Position numbers and translations under genes: made by a program
The notes under the pieces: model-generated
Databases searched by the model: none
Told to the model about the DNA's origin: nothing
The model's input: the letters and a program-made list of their open reading frames with translations, nothing else
DNA from: DASSKP01 sp035695045
GTDB lineage: Bacteria; Actinomycetota; Actinomycetes; JAFAQI01
Length of the DNA stretch: 64,000 bases
Assembly: GCA_035695045.1 (NCBI GenBank)
Contig: DASSEX010000027.1
Span: 1-64,000, forward strand
Direction: 5' to 3'
Shown: piece after piece, positions 32,757-41,060 of the stretch
Numbering within the stretch: the first letter of the stretch is position 1
How the letters are laid out: each line of letters starts with the position of its first letter

Positions 32757-34016
32757 GTGCATGTCGACGGCGGCGACACCGCCTGGGTCCTCGGCAGCGC
32801 GGCGCTGGTGCTGTTCATGACACCGGGGCTCGCGTTGTTCTACGGCGGCATGGTCCGCAGCAAGAACGTCCTCGCGATGATGGTGCAGAACCTGGCCACC
32901 ATTGCGGTCGTCAGCATCGTCTGGGCGATCGCCGCCTACTCGCTCGCCTTCGGGCCGGACGCCGGCGGCGGACTGATCGGCACGCTGCACTTCGCCGGCT
33001 TCGCACATCCCGAGACCCCCGTCCCGGGCCTCCATCTCACGGTGCCGCCGCTGGCCTTCGCGGCGTTCCAGATGATGTTCGCGGTCATCACCGCTGCGCT
33101 GCTGACCGGCGCAGGGGCCGACCGGATGCGATTCGGCGGTTTCCTCGTCTTCGCGGCGGTATGGACTCTGGTCGTCTACGCCCCGATCGCGCACTGGGTG
33201 TTCTCCCCGGCGGGATGGCTGGCGCACCGCGGGGTGCTCGACTTCGCCGGTGGCAACGTCGTCGAGATCGACAGCGGCGCGTCCGCCCTCGCCCTCGTTC
33301 TGGTTCTCGGCCGGCGCCGAGGCTGGCCGCGCGATGTGATGGCGCCGCACTCGCTGCCCCTGACGGTGATCGGCGCCGGCATCCTGTGGTTCGGCTGGTT
33401 CGGGTTCAACGCGGGCTCCGCACTCGCCGCGAACGGGCTCGCCGCCCAGGCCTTGATCGGCACCCAGCTCGCGGCCTGCGCCGGACTGCTCGGGTGGGTG
33501 CTCGTCGAGAAGCTGCGGACCGGGCACGCGACCACCCTGGGCGCGGCATCGGGAGCGGTCGCCGGTCTCGTCGCCATCACGCCGGCGTGCGGCTTCGTCG
33601 ACAGCCTCGCCGCGATCGTCGTCGGTTTCGCCGGCGGGGTCATCGGTGTCCTCGCCGTCGGGATGAAGTACCGCCTTCGGTACGACGACTCGCTCGATGT
33701 CGTCGGCGTGCACGGAGCGGGCGGGCTCATCGGCACGCTCCTCGTCGGCGTGTTCGCGACGCAGCACGTTAACGGCGGCATCGGCGCCCGCGGGTTGTTC
33801 TCCGGCGGCGGAGTCGGACTGCTGGGCGAGCAGGCGCTCGCCGTGGTCGTCACGATTGCGTGGGCCTTCGCGGCGACGTGGGTCGTCGCGCAGCTCGTCC
33901 AGCGCACCATCGGTCTGCGCGTCACCCAGGAGGTCGAGATCGAGGGCCTCGATACCGCGGTGCACGCCGAGTCGGCGTACGACTTCGGCAACGTCCGCGC
34001 CGGTCGGATCGGCTGA
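32757..34016 (+). CDS. Ammonium transporter Amt2, first pore His replaced by Glu
   Basis: 419 residues, full-length Amt with the same helices as Amt1 (AWVLGSAALVLFMTPGLALFYGGMVRSKN; FQMMFA; LWFGWFGFNAGS). At the position of the first twin-His the sequence is DFAGGNVVEIDSG, so Glu170 (GAG, 33264-33266) replaces the histidine, while the second is kept (GVHGAGG, His319). The C-terminal regulatory tail GLRVTQEVEIEGLDTAVHAESAYDFG is canonical. The same His-to-Glu exchange occurs in fungal Mep1/Mep3 and changes transport properties. GTG 32757; paired with its own PII gene downstream. Confidence 0.93.
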   Translation: MHVDGGDTAWVLGSAALVLFMTPGLALFYGGMVRSKNVLAMMVQNLATIAVVSIVWAIAAYSLAFGPDAGGGLIGTLHFAGFAHPETPVPGLHLTVPPLAFAAFQMMFAVITAALLTGAGADRMRFGGFLVFAAVWTLVVYAPIAHWVFSPAGWLAHRGVLDFAGGNVVEIDSGASALALVLVLGRRRGWPRDVMAPHSLPLTVIGAGILWFGWFGFNAGSALAANGLAAQALIGTQLAACAGLLGWVLVEKLRTGHATTLGAASGAVAGLVAITPACGFVDSLAAIVVGFAGGVIGVLAVGMKYRLRYDDSLDVVGVHGAGGLIGTLLVGVFATQHVNGGIGARGLFSGGGVGLLGEQALAVVVTIAWAFAATWVVAQLVQRTIGLRVTQEVEIEGLDTAVHAESAYDFGNVRAGRIG

Positions 34017-34031
34017 GAGTTGGAGGTGGAC

Positions 34032-34370
34032 GTGAAGCTCGTGACCGCGGTGGTCAAACCGTTCAAGCTCGACGACGTGAAGCAGGCGCTGCACGAGCTC
34101 GGTGTCGCCGGCATGACCGTCTCCGAGGTGCAGGGGCATGGCCGTCAACGCGGTCACACCGAGGTCTACCGGGGCGCCGAGTACGTCGTCGACTTCGTGC
34201 CGAAGGTGCGGATCGAGGTCGTCGTCGACGACGCGGAGGTCCCACGAGTGGTTGACGCGATCGTCGACGCCGCACGCACCGGTCAGATCGGTGACGGGAA
34301 GGTGTGGACCACCGCGGTCGAGGATCTGGTGCGCATCCGCACCGGTGAACGCGGGCCGGACGCTCTCTGA
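34032..34370 (+). CDS. glnK: PII nitrogen-regulatory protein, second copy
   Basis: 112 residues from GTG 34032, with GGAGG five bases upstream; this start gives the same length as the first PII and places T-loop tyrosines at 46 and 51 (EVYRGAEYVVDFVPK). It differs from the first copy mainly in the early T loop (QGHGRQRGH against SGYGRQKGH). The B-loop TGQIGDGKVW is intact. It lies 15 bases after Amt2, its likely partner, and 8 bases before glnD. Confidence 0.96.
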   Translation: MKLVTAVVKPFKLDDVKQALHELGVAGMTVSEVQGHGRQRGHTEVYRGAEYVVDFVPKVRIEVVVDDAEVPRVVDAIVDAARTGQIGDGKVWTTAVEDLVRIRTGERGPDAL

Positions 34371-34378
34371 CACCCGAC

Positions 34379-36730
34379 GTGAGCGGTTCGCGCGAGGACG
34401 CTGCCGAGTCGCTGCGCACGGCGCGCGCAGCGGTGCTCGCAGACAGGTCTGTCGTCGGAGCGGCTCTGCGATCAGCACTCTGCGAGGTCGCGGATGCATG
34501 GTTGCGCGAGCAGGTCGGCGACGAGAACGACGTCGCGCTGGTCGCTGTCGGCGGTTACGGCCGGCGGGAAGCAGCGCCCGGCAGCGACTTCGACCTGCTG
34601 CTCCTCCATCGCGACCGCCGAGACGTCAAGTCGCTCGCCGACCACATCTGGTACCCGATCTGGGACGCCGGTGTCGGTCTCGACCACTCGGTGCGCACTC
34701 CGGCGGAGGCGAGCGCCGTAGCGCGAGAAGACCTCAAGGCAGCCCTCGGCCTGTTGGACGCGCGGCACGTGGCAGGTGACCCCGCGTTGACGGAACAGAC
34801 GCGAGCGGCCGTCCTCGCGGACTGGCGGCGCGATGCACGGCGGCGCCTCCCCGAGCTCGCCCAGGCCGTCCGCGAGCGGGCCGATCGATCGGGCGAGCTG
34901 GCCTTTCTCCTCGAGCCCGACCTCAAGGAGTGCCGCGGCGGACTTCGTGACGTGCATGCCATGAGAGCGGCGGCGGCCGCATGGGTCGTCGACGCACCGG
35001 ACGAGCGTGTGCGCTCGGCCCATGCCCGGTTGCTCGACGTCCGTGGCGAGCTGCACCGGCGCAGCAACCGGCCGACCGACCGCTTGCTGTTGCAGGAGCA
35101 GCTGCCGCTGGCCGAAGCGCTCGGCTTCGATGACGCGGACGCACTGATGCGCGACGTGTACGACGCCGGGCGTGCGATCGCGTTCGCCTCGGACGAGACC
35201 TGGCGGCGCGTGGAAGCAGCCGTCCGCCCTGCCCGTCCGGCGCGGCGGTGGCGCAGTCGCGGCGGGGACCGACCGCAGTCTCAGCGGCGGCCGCTCGCCG
35301 ACGACGTCGTCGAGCAGGACGGCGAGGTGGTGCTGGCACGCGACGCACAACCCGCGGCGGACGCCGTACTTCAGTTGCGCGTTGCGGCCGCCGCCGCGCA
35401 GTCGGCGCTGCCGATCTCGCGGCACACGTTGCATCGGTTGAGCGCCGAGTCGGCGTCACTGCCCGAGCCCTGGCCGGACGAAGCGCGTGCTGCGCTGGTC
35501 TCCGTTCTCGAGGCCGGCGCACCCGCGGTCGCGGTGCTCGAGGCGTTCGACCAGAGCGGCTTGCTGGTGCGGTTGATCCCCGAGTGGGAGGCCGTGCGGT
35601 GCAAGCCGCAGCGCAACGCCGTCCATCGCTTCACCGTTGACCGGCACCTCGTCGAGGCAGCGGTCGAGGCCTCACGCCTCAGCCGTCATGTCGCCCGCCC
35701 CGACCTGCTCGTCCTCGCCGCGCTGCTGCACGACATCGGCAAGGGCTTTCCCGGCGACCACACCGATGCGGGCGTCCGCATCGTGCCCGTCATCGCGCGA
35801 CGCCTCGGTCTCCCCGATGACGATGTCGGCGTCCTCGTCTCCTTGGTCCGACACCATCTGCTGCTGCCGGACACGGCGACCCGGCGCGACCTCGACGATC
35901 CGCTGACCGTTCAGACGGTGGCGGATGCGGTGGGTGACCGTTCGACCCTCGAGTTGCTCCATGCGCTCACGGAGGCCGATGCGCTTGCGACCGGACCGGC
36001 GGCATGGTCGGACTGGAAGGGCCGGCTCGTCGCCGATCTCGTCGCGCGCACCCGCGCCGTCCTCGCAGGCCAGCCACCGCCGTCGACGACTGCGCTCGAC
36101 GCCGACCAGCTCGAGCTCGCTCGCGCAGGGCGGCTCGCGGTCGACGTCTCCGGTGACCGGGTGACGATCGTGGCGCCGGACCGTCCGGGCCTCCTGTGGC
36201 GGTGGGCCGGCGTGCTCGCGCTGCACAGGTTGGAGATCCGTGCCGCGATGGCGACGTCCGTCGACGCCACCGCCGTCACCGTCTTCGACGTGAGCCCGCG
36301 GTTCGGGTCCGCGCCGGAGTGGGATCGCGTCCGGGCGGACGTCCGACGTGCCTACGACGACGCGCTGTCTCTCGAGACCAGGCTCGCGGAACGTGAGCGG
36401 GCTTATGCCCGTCCGGAAGCCCAGGTCGTGCCTCCGCGTGTGCTCTGGGTGGACGACGCGTCAGCCGCGAGCACCGTCGTCGAGGTTCGCGCGCACGACG
36501 CAATCGGCCTGTTGCACCGGCTCACCCGCGCTCTCGCCGACGCCGGCCTCGACGTGCGCTCGGCCCGGGTGAGCACACTTGGCGCGGAGGTGGTCGACGC
36601 GTTCTACGTGCTCGACAGCAACGGCACGCCCGTCGACGTCGCGCGTCGGGATGAGATCGAGCGCGTGTTGCTCATGGCGTGCGGCGGAGCAGACGCGGCA
36701 GCTCCGCAATCGGATCCTCGCCAGGGCTGA
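34379..36730 (+). CDS. glnD: [Protein-PII] nucleotidyltransferase/hydrolase GlnD
   Basis: Modifies and demodifies the T-loop Tyr51 of PII proteins according to glutamine. 783 residues: nucleotidyltransferase domain with GGYGRREAAPGSDFD (about 58-72), a helical linker, an HD hydrolase domain (LLHDIGKG, His451-Asp452), and two C-terminal ACT domains for glutamine sensing (RPGLLWRWAGVLALHRLEIRAA and AHDAIGLLHRLTRALADAGL). GTG 34379 follows the second PII gene by eight bases. Its 3' 59 bases overlap a convergent gene. Confidence 0.96.
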   Translation: MSGSREDAAESLRTARAAVLADRSVVGAALRSALCEVADAWLREQVGDENDVALVAVGGYGRREAAPGSDFDLLLLHRDRRDVKSLADHIWYPIWDAGVGLDHSVRTPAEASAVAREDLKAALGLLDARHVAGDPALTEQTRAAVLADWRRDARRRLPELAQAVRERADRSGELAFLLEPDLKECRGGLRDVHAMRAAAAAWVVDAPDERVRSAHARLLDVRGELHRRSNRPTDRLLLQEQLPLAEALGFDDADALMRDVYDAGRAIAFASDETWRRVEAAVRPARPARRWRSRGGDRPQSQRRPLADDVVEQDGEVVLARDAQPAADAVLQLRVAAAAAQSALPISRHTLHRLSAESASLPEPWPDEARAALVSVLEAGAPAVAVLEAFDQSGLLVRLIPEWEAVRCKPQRNAVHRFTVDRHLVEAAVEASRLSRHVARPDLLVLAALLHDIGKGFPGDHTDAGVRIVPVIARRLGLPDDDVGVLVSLVRHHLLLPDTATRRDLDDPLTVQTVADAVGDRSTLELLHALTEADALATGPAAWSDWKGRLVADLVARTRAVLAGQPPPSTTALDADQLELARAGRLAVDVSGDRVTIVAPDRPGLLWRWAGVLALHRLEIRAAMATSVDATAVTVFDVSPRFGSAPEWDRVRADVRRAYDDALSLETRLAERERAYARPEAQVVPPRVLWVDDASAASTVVEVRAHDAIGLLHRLTRALADAGLDVRSARVSTLGAEVVDAFYVLDSNGTPVDVARRDEIERVLLMACGGADAAAPQSDPRQG

Positions 36731-37073
36731 CCGGCAGGATCACACCGTGGCCGCGCCGCCCCAGGTCGGCGGCGAACGTCGCCTCGACCGCGGTGTACGC
36801 CTCCTTGGTGCACAGCACGGCATCGACGGGTCCGACGCGCTGCTCGATGTGTGCTGCGACGCGGTCCCACACCTGCGGGTCGCAGGGGTCCGCGCGGTAC
36901 GACAGGAGCATGGACGTCGGGTGTTGCGTGGCTGCTTGCTCGACCGTGTCGATGACCGATCGTTCGCTGCTGACGACGGCCAGGAGTACGCCGCGCGACA
37001 GCAGCGCCACTCCTGTCGACGCGTCGACACCGGCCAGTACGACGACGTGGCCGGCGAGCGGATCGAGCGTCAC
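36672..37073 (-). CDS. Short Rossmann-like protein, function unknown
   Basis: 133 residues from GTG 37073. The N-terminal GHVVVLAGVDASTGVALLSRGVLLAVVSSE looks like the first strand-turn-helix of a short-chain dehydrogenase/Rossmann fold with an imperfect glycine motif; DPCDPQVWDRVAAHIEQRVGPVDAVL resembles the following SDR segment. The catalytic Tyr-x3-Lys is missing, so it is at most a degenerate SDR. It is divergent from fadD and convergent with glnD, overlapping that gene's end by 59 bases. Confidence 0.55.
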   Translation of the reverse strand: MTLDPLAGHVVVLAGVDASTGVALLSRGVLLAVVSSERSVIDTVEQAATQHPTSMLLSYRADPCDPQVWDRVAAHIEQRVGPVDAVLCTKEAYTAVEATFAADLGRRGHGVILPVSPGEDPIAELPRLLRRTP

Positions 37074-37134
37074 GGTGCAGAGTCTGCCGGACCGTCATAC
37101 GGTGCTGTCCTACGTGCTCGTGGGAGGTAGTCCG

Positions 37135-38940
37135 ATGTGTGCCGATCTGCGCAACGTGCCGGATGGTCTGCTCCGCCATGCGACCGTCCGCGGTGACGAG
37201 GTCGCGTTCCGGACGCTCGAAGGCGAGACGTGGACATGGCAGGACTACCTCGACCGGGCAGCTCGCTTCGCGGGTGGACTGCGCGCGCTCGGAGTGCAGC
37301 GCGGTGACCGCATCGTGCTGATGCTGCGCAACCGGCTGGAGTTCCACGTCGCCGACGTCGGTGCACTGCTGGCAGGCGCGACGCCGATCTCGATCTACAA
37401 CTCGTCGTCGCCGGAACAGATCAGCTATCTCGCCGGTCACTGTGGTGCCGTGCTTGCCGTCACCGAGGACGGCGACTTCGCCGAGCGTGTCCTCGCAGCT
37501 GCCGCCGACGTGCCGAGCCTGCGCACCGTCGTGGTCGTCGGAGACGTGCCTGAAGGAGCGACGTCGTACGACGAAGTAGCCGCCGGAGAGGCTGTCGACG
37601 TCGAACAGGCCGTCGCGACGATCGAGCCCACCGACCTGCTGACCGTCATCTACACGTCGGGCACGACCGGCCCGCCCAAGGGCGTCATGCTCGACCACAC
37701 CAACGTCCTCGCGGCGTACAAGGGCCTCATCCACTTCATGCCGGACGAGAACCCGAGTGAGCAGCGCACGGTGTCCTACCTGCCGATGGCGCACATCGCC
37801 GAGCGCAACGTCTCGCACTACAACCACCTGCTCTGGGGTGGCCAGGTCACGCCGTGCGCCGACATCGCTGAGCTCGGCAAGTACCTCGTGGCGGTCCGTC
37901 CGACGCTTCTGTTCGGTCCGCCGCGAGTGTTCGAGAAGCTGGTCGCCGGCATTCAGGCCGCTGTCGCGGCCCGACCGGTCGAGGACCAGCAGCGGTTTGC
38001 GGAGGCCTTGCAGGTCGGGCGTCAGGTGCAGCAGCTGAAGGCGCGAGGTGAGTCGCTGCCGGAGGAGCTTGCGGCGACCTGGGCCTTCGTCGACGAGGTC
38101 GCGTTTCGTCCGCTGCGGGCGACGGTCGGCCTCGACGCGTGCACGATCGCCTTCAGCGGCGCTGCTCCGATTCCCGTCGAGGTCATCGACTTCTTGCGCG
38201 ACATCGGCCTCGAGATGAGCGAGGTCTACGGGATGAGCGAGAACACCGGGGGGATGACGTGGGAGCCGCATCGCGTCAAGTCCGGGCGGGTCGGCCGCGC
38301 GTTTCCCGAGACCGAGGTCATCACCGCGCCTGACGGTGAGGTTCTCTGCCGCGGCGCCATCGTGTTCAAGGGATACCTCAACGATCCGGAGCGCACCCGT
38401 GAAGCGCTCGACGAGGACGGCTGGCTGCACACGGGCGACATCGGCGAGTTCGACGAAGACGGCTACCTGCGCATCGTCGATCGCAAGAAGGAGCTCATCA
38501 TCACCGCTGGTGGCAAGAACATCTCGCCGGCGAACATCGAGGCCGCGCTGAAGACGATCCCGCTGATCGGCCAGGCGATGGCGATCGGCGACAACCAGCC
38601 CTACCTCGTCGCGCTGCTCACCATCGACCCCGACGCGGCCGCGGTGCGCTTCCCGGGCAGGCCGCTCGCCGACATCGCAACAGACCCGGCAGTCTCCCGG
38701 GAGGTCGCCGAAGCGGTCGCCGAGGTCAACGAGCGGTTCTCGAGGGTCGAGCACATCCGGCGCTTCGTTCTTCTCGGCGAGGAGTGGCTGCCGGACAGCG
38801 ACGTGCTGACGCCGACGATGAAGCTGAAGCGGCGTGGCGTGCTGTCGACGCACGGCGCGGCTGTCGACGAGATGTACGCCGGCGGGGGGATCGAGGTCGA
38901 ACCGCGGCGGCTTGCCGACGTCGGCGCTCCTCCGGGCTGA
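37135..38940 (+). CDS. Long-chain fatty-acid-CoA ligase
   Basis: AMP-forming acyl-CoA synthetase, 601 residues. YTSGTTGPPKGVMLDH (about residue 173) is the ATP-binding P-loop, LPMAHIAER the linker signature of long-chain enzymes, YGMSENTGG and GWLHTGDIGEFDEDGYLRIVDRKKELI the adenylation motifs, and GGKNISPANIEA the C-terminal lid. It resembles mycobacterial FadD15. ATG 37135 is preceded by GGGAGG seven bases away. Likely activates fatty acids for lipid synthesis or oxidation. Confidence 0.92.
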   Translation: MCADLRNVPDGLLRHATVRGDEVAFRTLEGETWTWQDYLDRAARFAGGLRALGVQRGDRIVLMLRNRLEFHVADVGALLAGATPISIYNSSSPEQISYLAGHCGAVLAVTEDGDFAERVLAAAADVPSLRTVVVVGDVPEGATSYDEVAAGEAVDVEQAVATIEPTDLLTVIYTSGTTGPPKGVMLDHTNVLAAYKGLIHFMPDENPSEQRTVSYLPMAHIAERNVSHYNHLLWGGQVTPCADIAELGKYLVAVRPTLLFGPPRVFEKLVAGIQAAVAARPVEDQQRFAEALQVGRQVQQLKARGESLPEELAATWAFVDEVAFRPLRATVGLDACTIAFSGAAPIPVEVIDFLRDIGLEMSEVYGMSENTGGMTWEPHRVKSGRVGRAFPETEVITAPDGEVLCRGAIVFKGYLNDPERTREALDEDGWLHTGDIGEFDEDGYLRIVDRKKELIITAGGKNISPANIEAALKTIPLIGQAMAIGDNQPYLVALLTIDPDAAAVRFPGRPLADIATDPAVSREVAEAVAEVNERFSRVEHIRRFVLLGEEWLPDSDVLTPTMKLKRRGVLSTHGAAVDEMYAGGGIEVEPRRLADVGAPPG

Positions 38941-38983
38941 ACCGGCGCCGCTGCCGCGCAGGCAGAGGCGTCAGGATGGTGCG

Positions 38984-41053
38984 GTGGCTGCGCCGGAGTG
39001 GTTGGTCAGAGCACTCGCTTTCGACCGTGCCCGCCTGCGGCCGGCAGCCGGTGCGCGCGCGGGCCTGGGCGTCCTCGTGCCACTCGTCGTCGGTGTGGTG
39101 GCCGGCCATCCCGCGGCCGGTGCGCAGGCGGCGGCGGGTGCACTGCCGGTCGGCGTCGCCGCCATGACCGGGACCTTCGGGCCGCCGACGGCGTTGCTGA
39201 TCGGGACCACGGCCGGTATGGCCGTGAGCACGTTCGTCGGTTCGCTGGTCGCCGGGCACGCGGTGCCGATGGTCGCGTTGCTGACGTTGTGGGGCTTCGC
39301 CGCGGGTCTCATGGTGGCGCTGGGCAGACCGGCATCGATCGTCGGAGTCCAGGCCGTCGTGGCGTTCGTCGTGTTCGGTCGTTATCCCGGCGGGGTCGCC
39401 CAGTCGGCGGCGCATGCCGGCTGGGTCGTGGCCGGCGGTTCTCTGCAGCTGCTCTTCGCGCACCTCCTTCGACCGGCCCGGGTGTTCGATCGTGAACGGC
39501 AGGCGATCGCGTCTGCGCATGACGCATTGGCGGGGCTGGCGCGTGGAGTGCTCGACGGTGCGTCCGGAGCGGCGGCGGGCGATGCCATCGCAGAAGCCGC
39601 AACACTCGTGGCGCGGCGGTCCGCGGACGAGACGGACGGCGTCGATGCGTTGCGCGGTCTGGTCGACGAGTCCCGCCGGATCCGGCTCGAGATCCAGTCG
39701 CTTTCCGTCGTCCCCGTCAGTTCCGAGCTGCGGGCCGCGGTCGACGCCGCGGCGGACTGGCTGCAGATGCTTGCCGAGGCGGTCCGCAGGGGGGACGCGC
39801 CGGGTGAGGAGCCGACGACGCTGTCGGTCGTCGTCGACGAGCTTCGGAGACACCGCGCCACGACCAACGAGCGCTTCGCGGCGGCGAGGGTCTCTGCCCT
39901 CCTCGGCCAGCTCAGAGCGTCGCATCGTCTCGCTGCTCTGCTCGCGGGCGTACGCCGACTGCCGCTTCCCAGCGTTGCGGGCTTGCGGTCGAGCATCGAT
40001 CTGACATCGCGTGCGGGTGGCATGCTGCGCCGGCTTCGGGTCGCGGCCGAGCCGGGATCACCTGAGCTCAGGCACGCGGTTCGGCTCGCGGCGCTCCTTG
40101 CCGTTGCCGAGGTCGTCGCGCGACTGCTGCCGTGGCAGCACACCTGGTGGGTGACCCTGACGACCGTCGTCGTGCTGAAGCCGGACTACGCGGCGACGGC
40201 GCAACGAGGCGTCGGCCGGGTCGCCGGCACTGCCGCGGGAGTGCTCGTGGGCGGCCTCGTCGTCGGCGGTCTGCATCCGCACGACCTCGTGCTCGCCGCT
40301 CTCGTCGGCGGGTTCGCCGCTGCCTCGTACGCCGTCTTCACTGCCTCGTTCGCCGTCTACACGTTCTTTCTGACCGGTGTCGTCGTCCTCCTGGTCTCGA
40401 CGTTCGACCCCCGGCCACTGGCTGCCGTCGTCGACCGCGGGCTCGACACGCTGGTCGGCGGTGCGCTCGCACTCGCCGGCTACGCCTTGTGGCCCACTCG
40501 CGAGGCGGCCACGCTCCGGGCGACGACCCGCGCGCTGCTCGATGCGCTGGCGACGTACGCCGACACCGTGCTCTCTGCCTACATCGACGCGGAGAGCGTC
40601 AGCGTCGACGCGCTCACGACGGCGGGACGCGCGGTACGCCGCGCCCGCGCCGACGCGCAGGCGTCGCTCGACCGTGCAGCGGCCGAACCGCCACGGCTGC
40701 GCGGTGACACCGAGACGGCGGCGAGTGTTCTTGCCGCGGCCCGTCGCATCGTCGTCACGCTGCACTCGCTCCGGGCGACGGTGCAGGACTCGGCCGAGCC
40801 GGTCGCCGTGCCGGAGCTGGCGTCGATGAAGCGCGACATCGTGAGCGCCCTGCGGTCCGCAGCGGAGGAGGACGTACCGGCGGGCGACCTCCGCGAGGCC
40901 CAGCAGCGCCTGCAGGACGCCGTCGACCCGGCTGACGCAATGAGCTGGCACGGCCGCCGGCTCGCGCTCGCGGTGGCGCACCTCGACCCGTTGGTGGACG
41001 GCATCCACACCATCCAGGACATGACGGCCGCCGTCGCCGCACCCGTAGGCTGA
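38984..41053 (+). CDS. FUSC-family integral membrane protein
   Basis: 689 residues: an N-terminal block of about six helices (residues 24-160), a long soluble helical region (about 170-370), a second block of helices (LLAVAEVVARLLPWQHTWWVTLTTVVVLKPDYAATAQRGVGRVAGTAAG is the FUSC signature in its first half) and a helical C-terminus. Related proteins export aromatic acids or fusaric acid. The substrate is unknown. GTG 38984 follows CAGGAT by six bases, a leaderless-type arrangement. Between fadD and ffh. Confidence 0.82.
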   Translation: MAAPEWLVRALAFDRARLRPAAGARAGLGVLVPLVVGVVAGHPAAGAQAAAGALPVGVAAMTGTFGPPTALLIGTTAGMAVSTFVGSLVAGHAVPMVALLTLWGFAAGLMVALGRPASIVGVQAVVAFVVFGRYPGGVAQSAAHAGWVVAGGSLQLLFAHLLRPARVFDRERQAIASAHDALAGLARGVLDGASGAAAGDAIAEAATLVARRSADETDGVDALRGLVDESRRIRLEIQSLSVVPVSSELRAAVDAAADWLQMLAEAVRRGDAPGEEPTTLSVVVDELRRHRATTNERFAAARVSALLGQLRASHRLAALLAGVRRLPLPSVAGLRSSIDLTSRAGGMLRRLRVAAEPGSPELRHAVRLAALLAVAEVVARLLPWQHTWWVTLTTVVVLKPDYAATAQRGVGRVAGTAAGVLVGGLVVGGLHPHDLVLAALVGGFAAASYAVFTASFAVYTFFLTGVVVLLVSTFDPRPLAAVVDRGLDTLVGGALALAGYALWPTREAATLRATTRALLDALATYADTVLSAYIDAESVSVDALTTAGRAVRRARADAQASLDRAAAEPPRLRGDTETAASVLAAARRIVVTLHSLRATVQDSAEPVAVPELASMKRDIVSALRSAAEEDVPAGDLREAQQRLQDAVDPADAMSWHGRRLALAVAHLDPLVDGIHTIQDMTAAVAAPVG

Positions 41054-41060
41054 CAGCGAC

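Noticed and set aside
32106..34499. 797-codon open frame opposite the amt/PII genes
   Set aside because: Its His/Asp/Arg-rich composition is that of an antisense translation of membrane-protein codons. All plus-strand genes there are clear.
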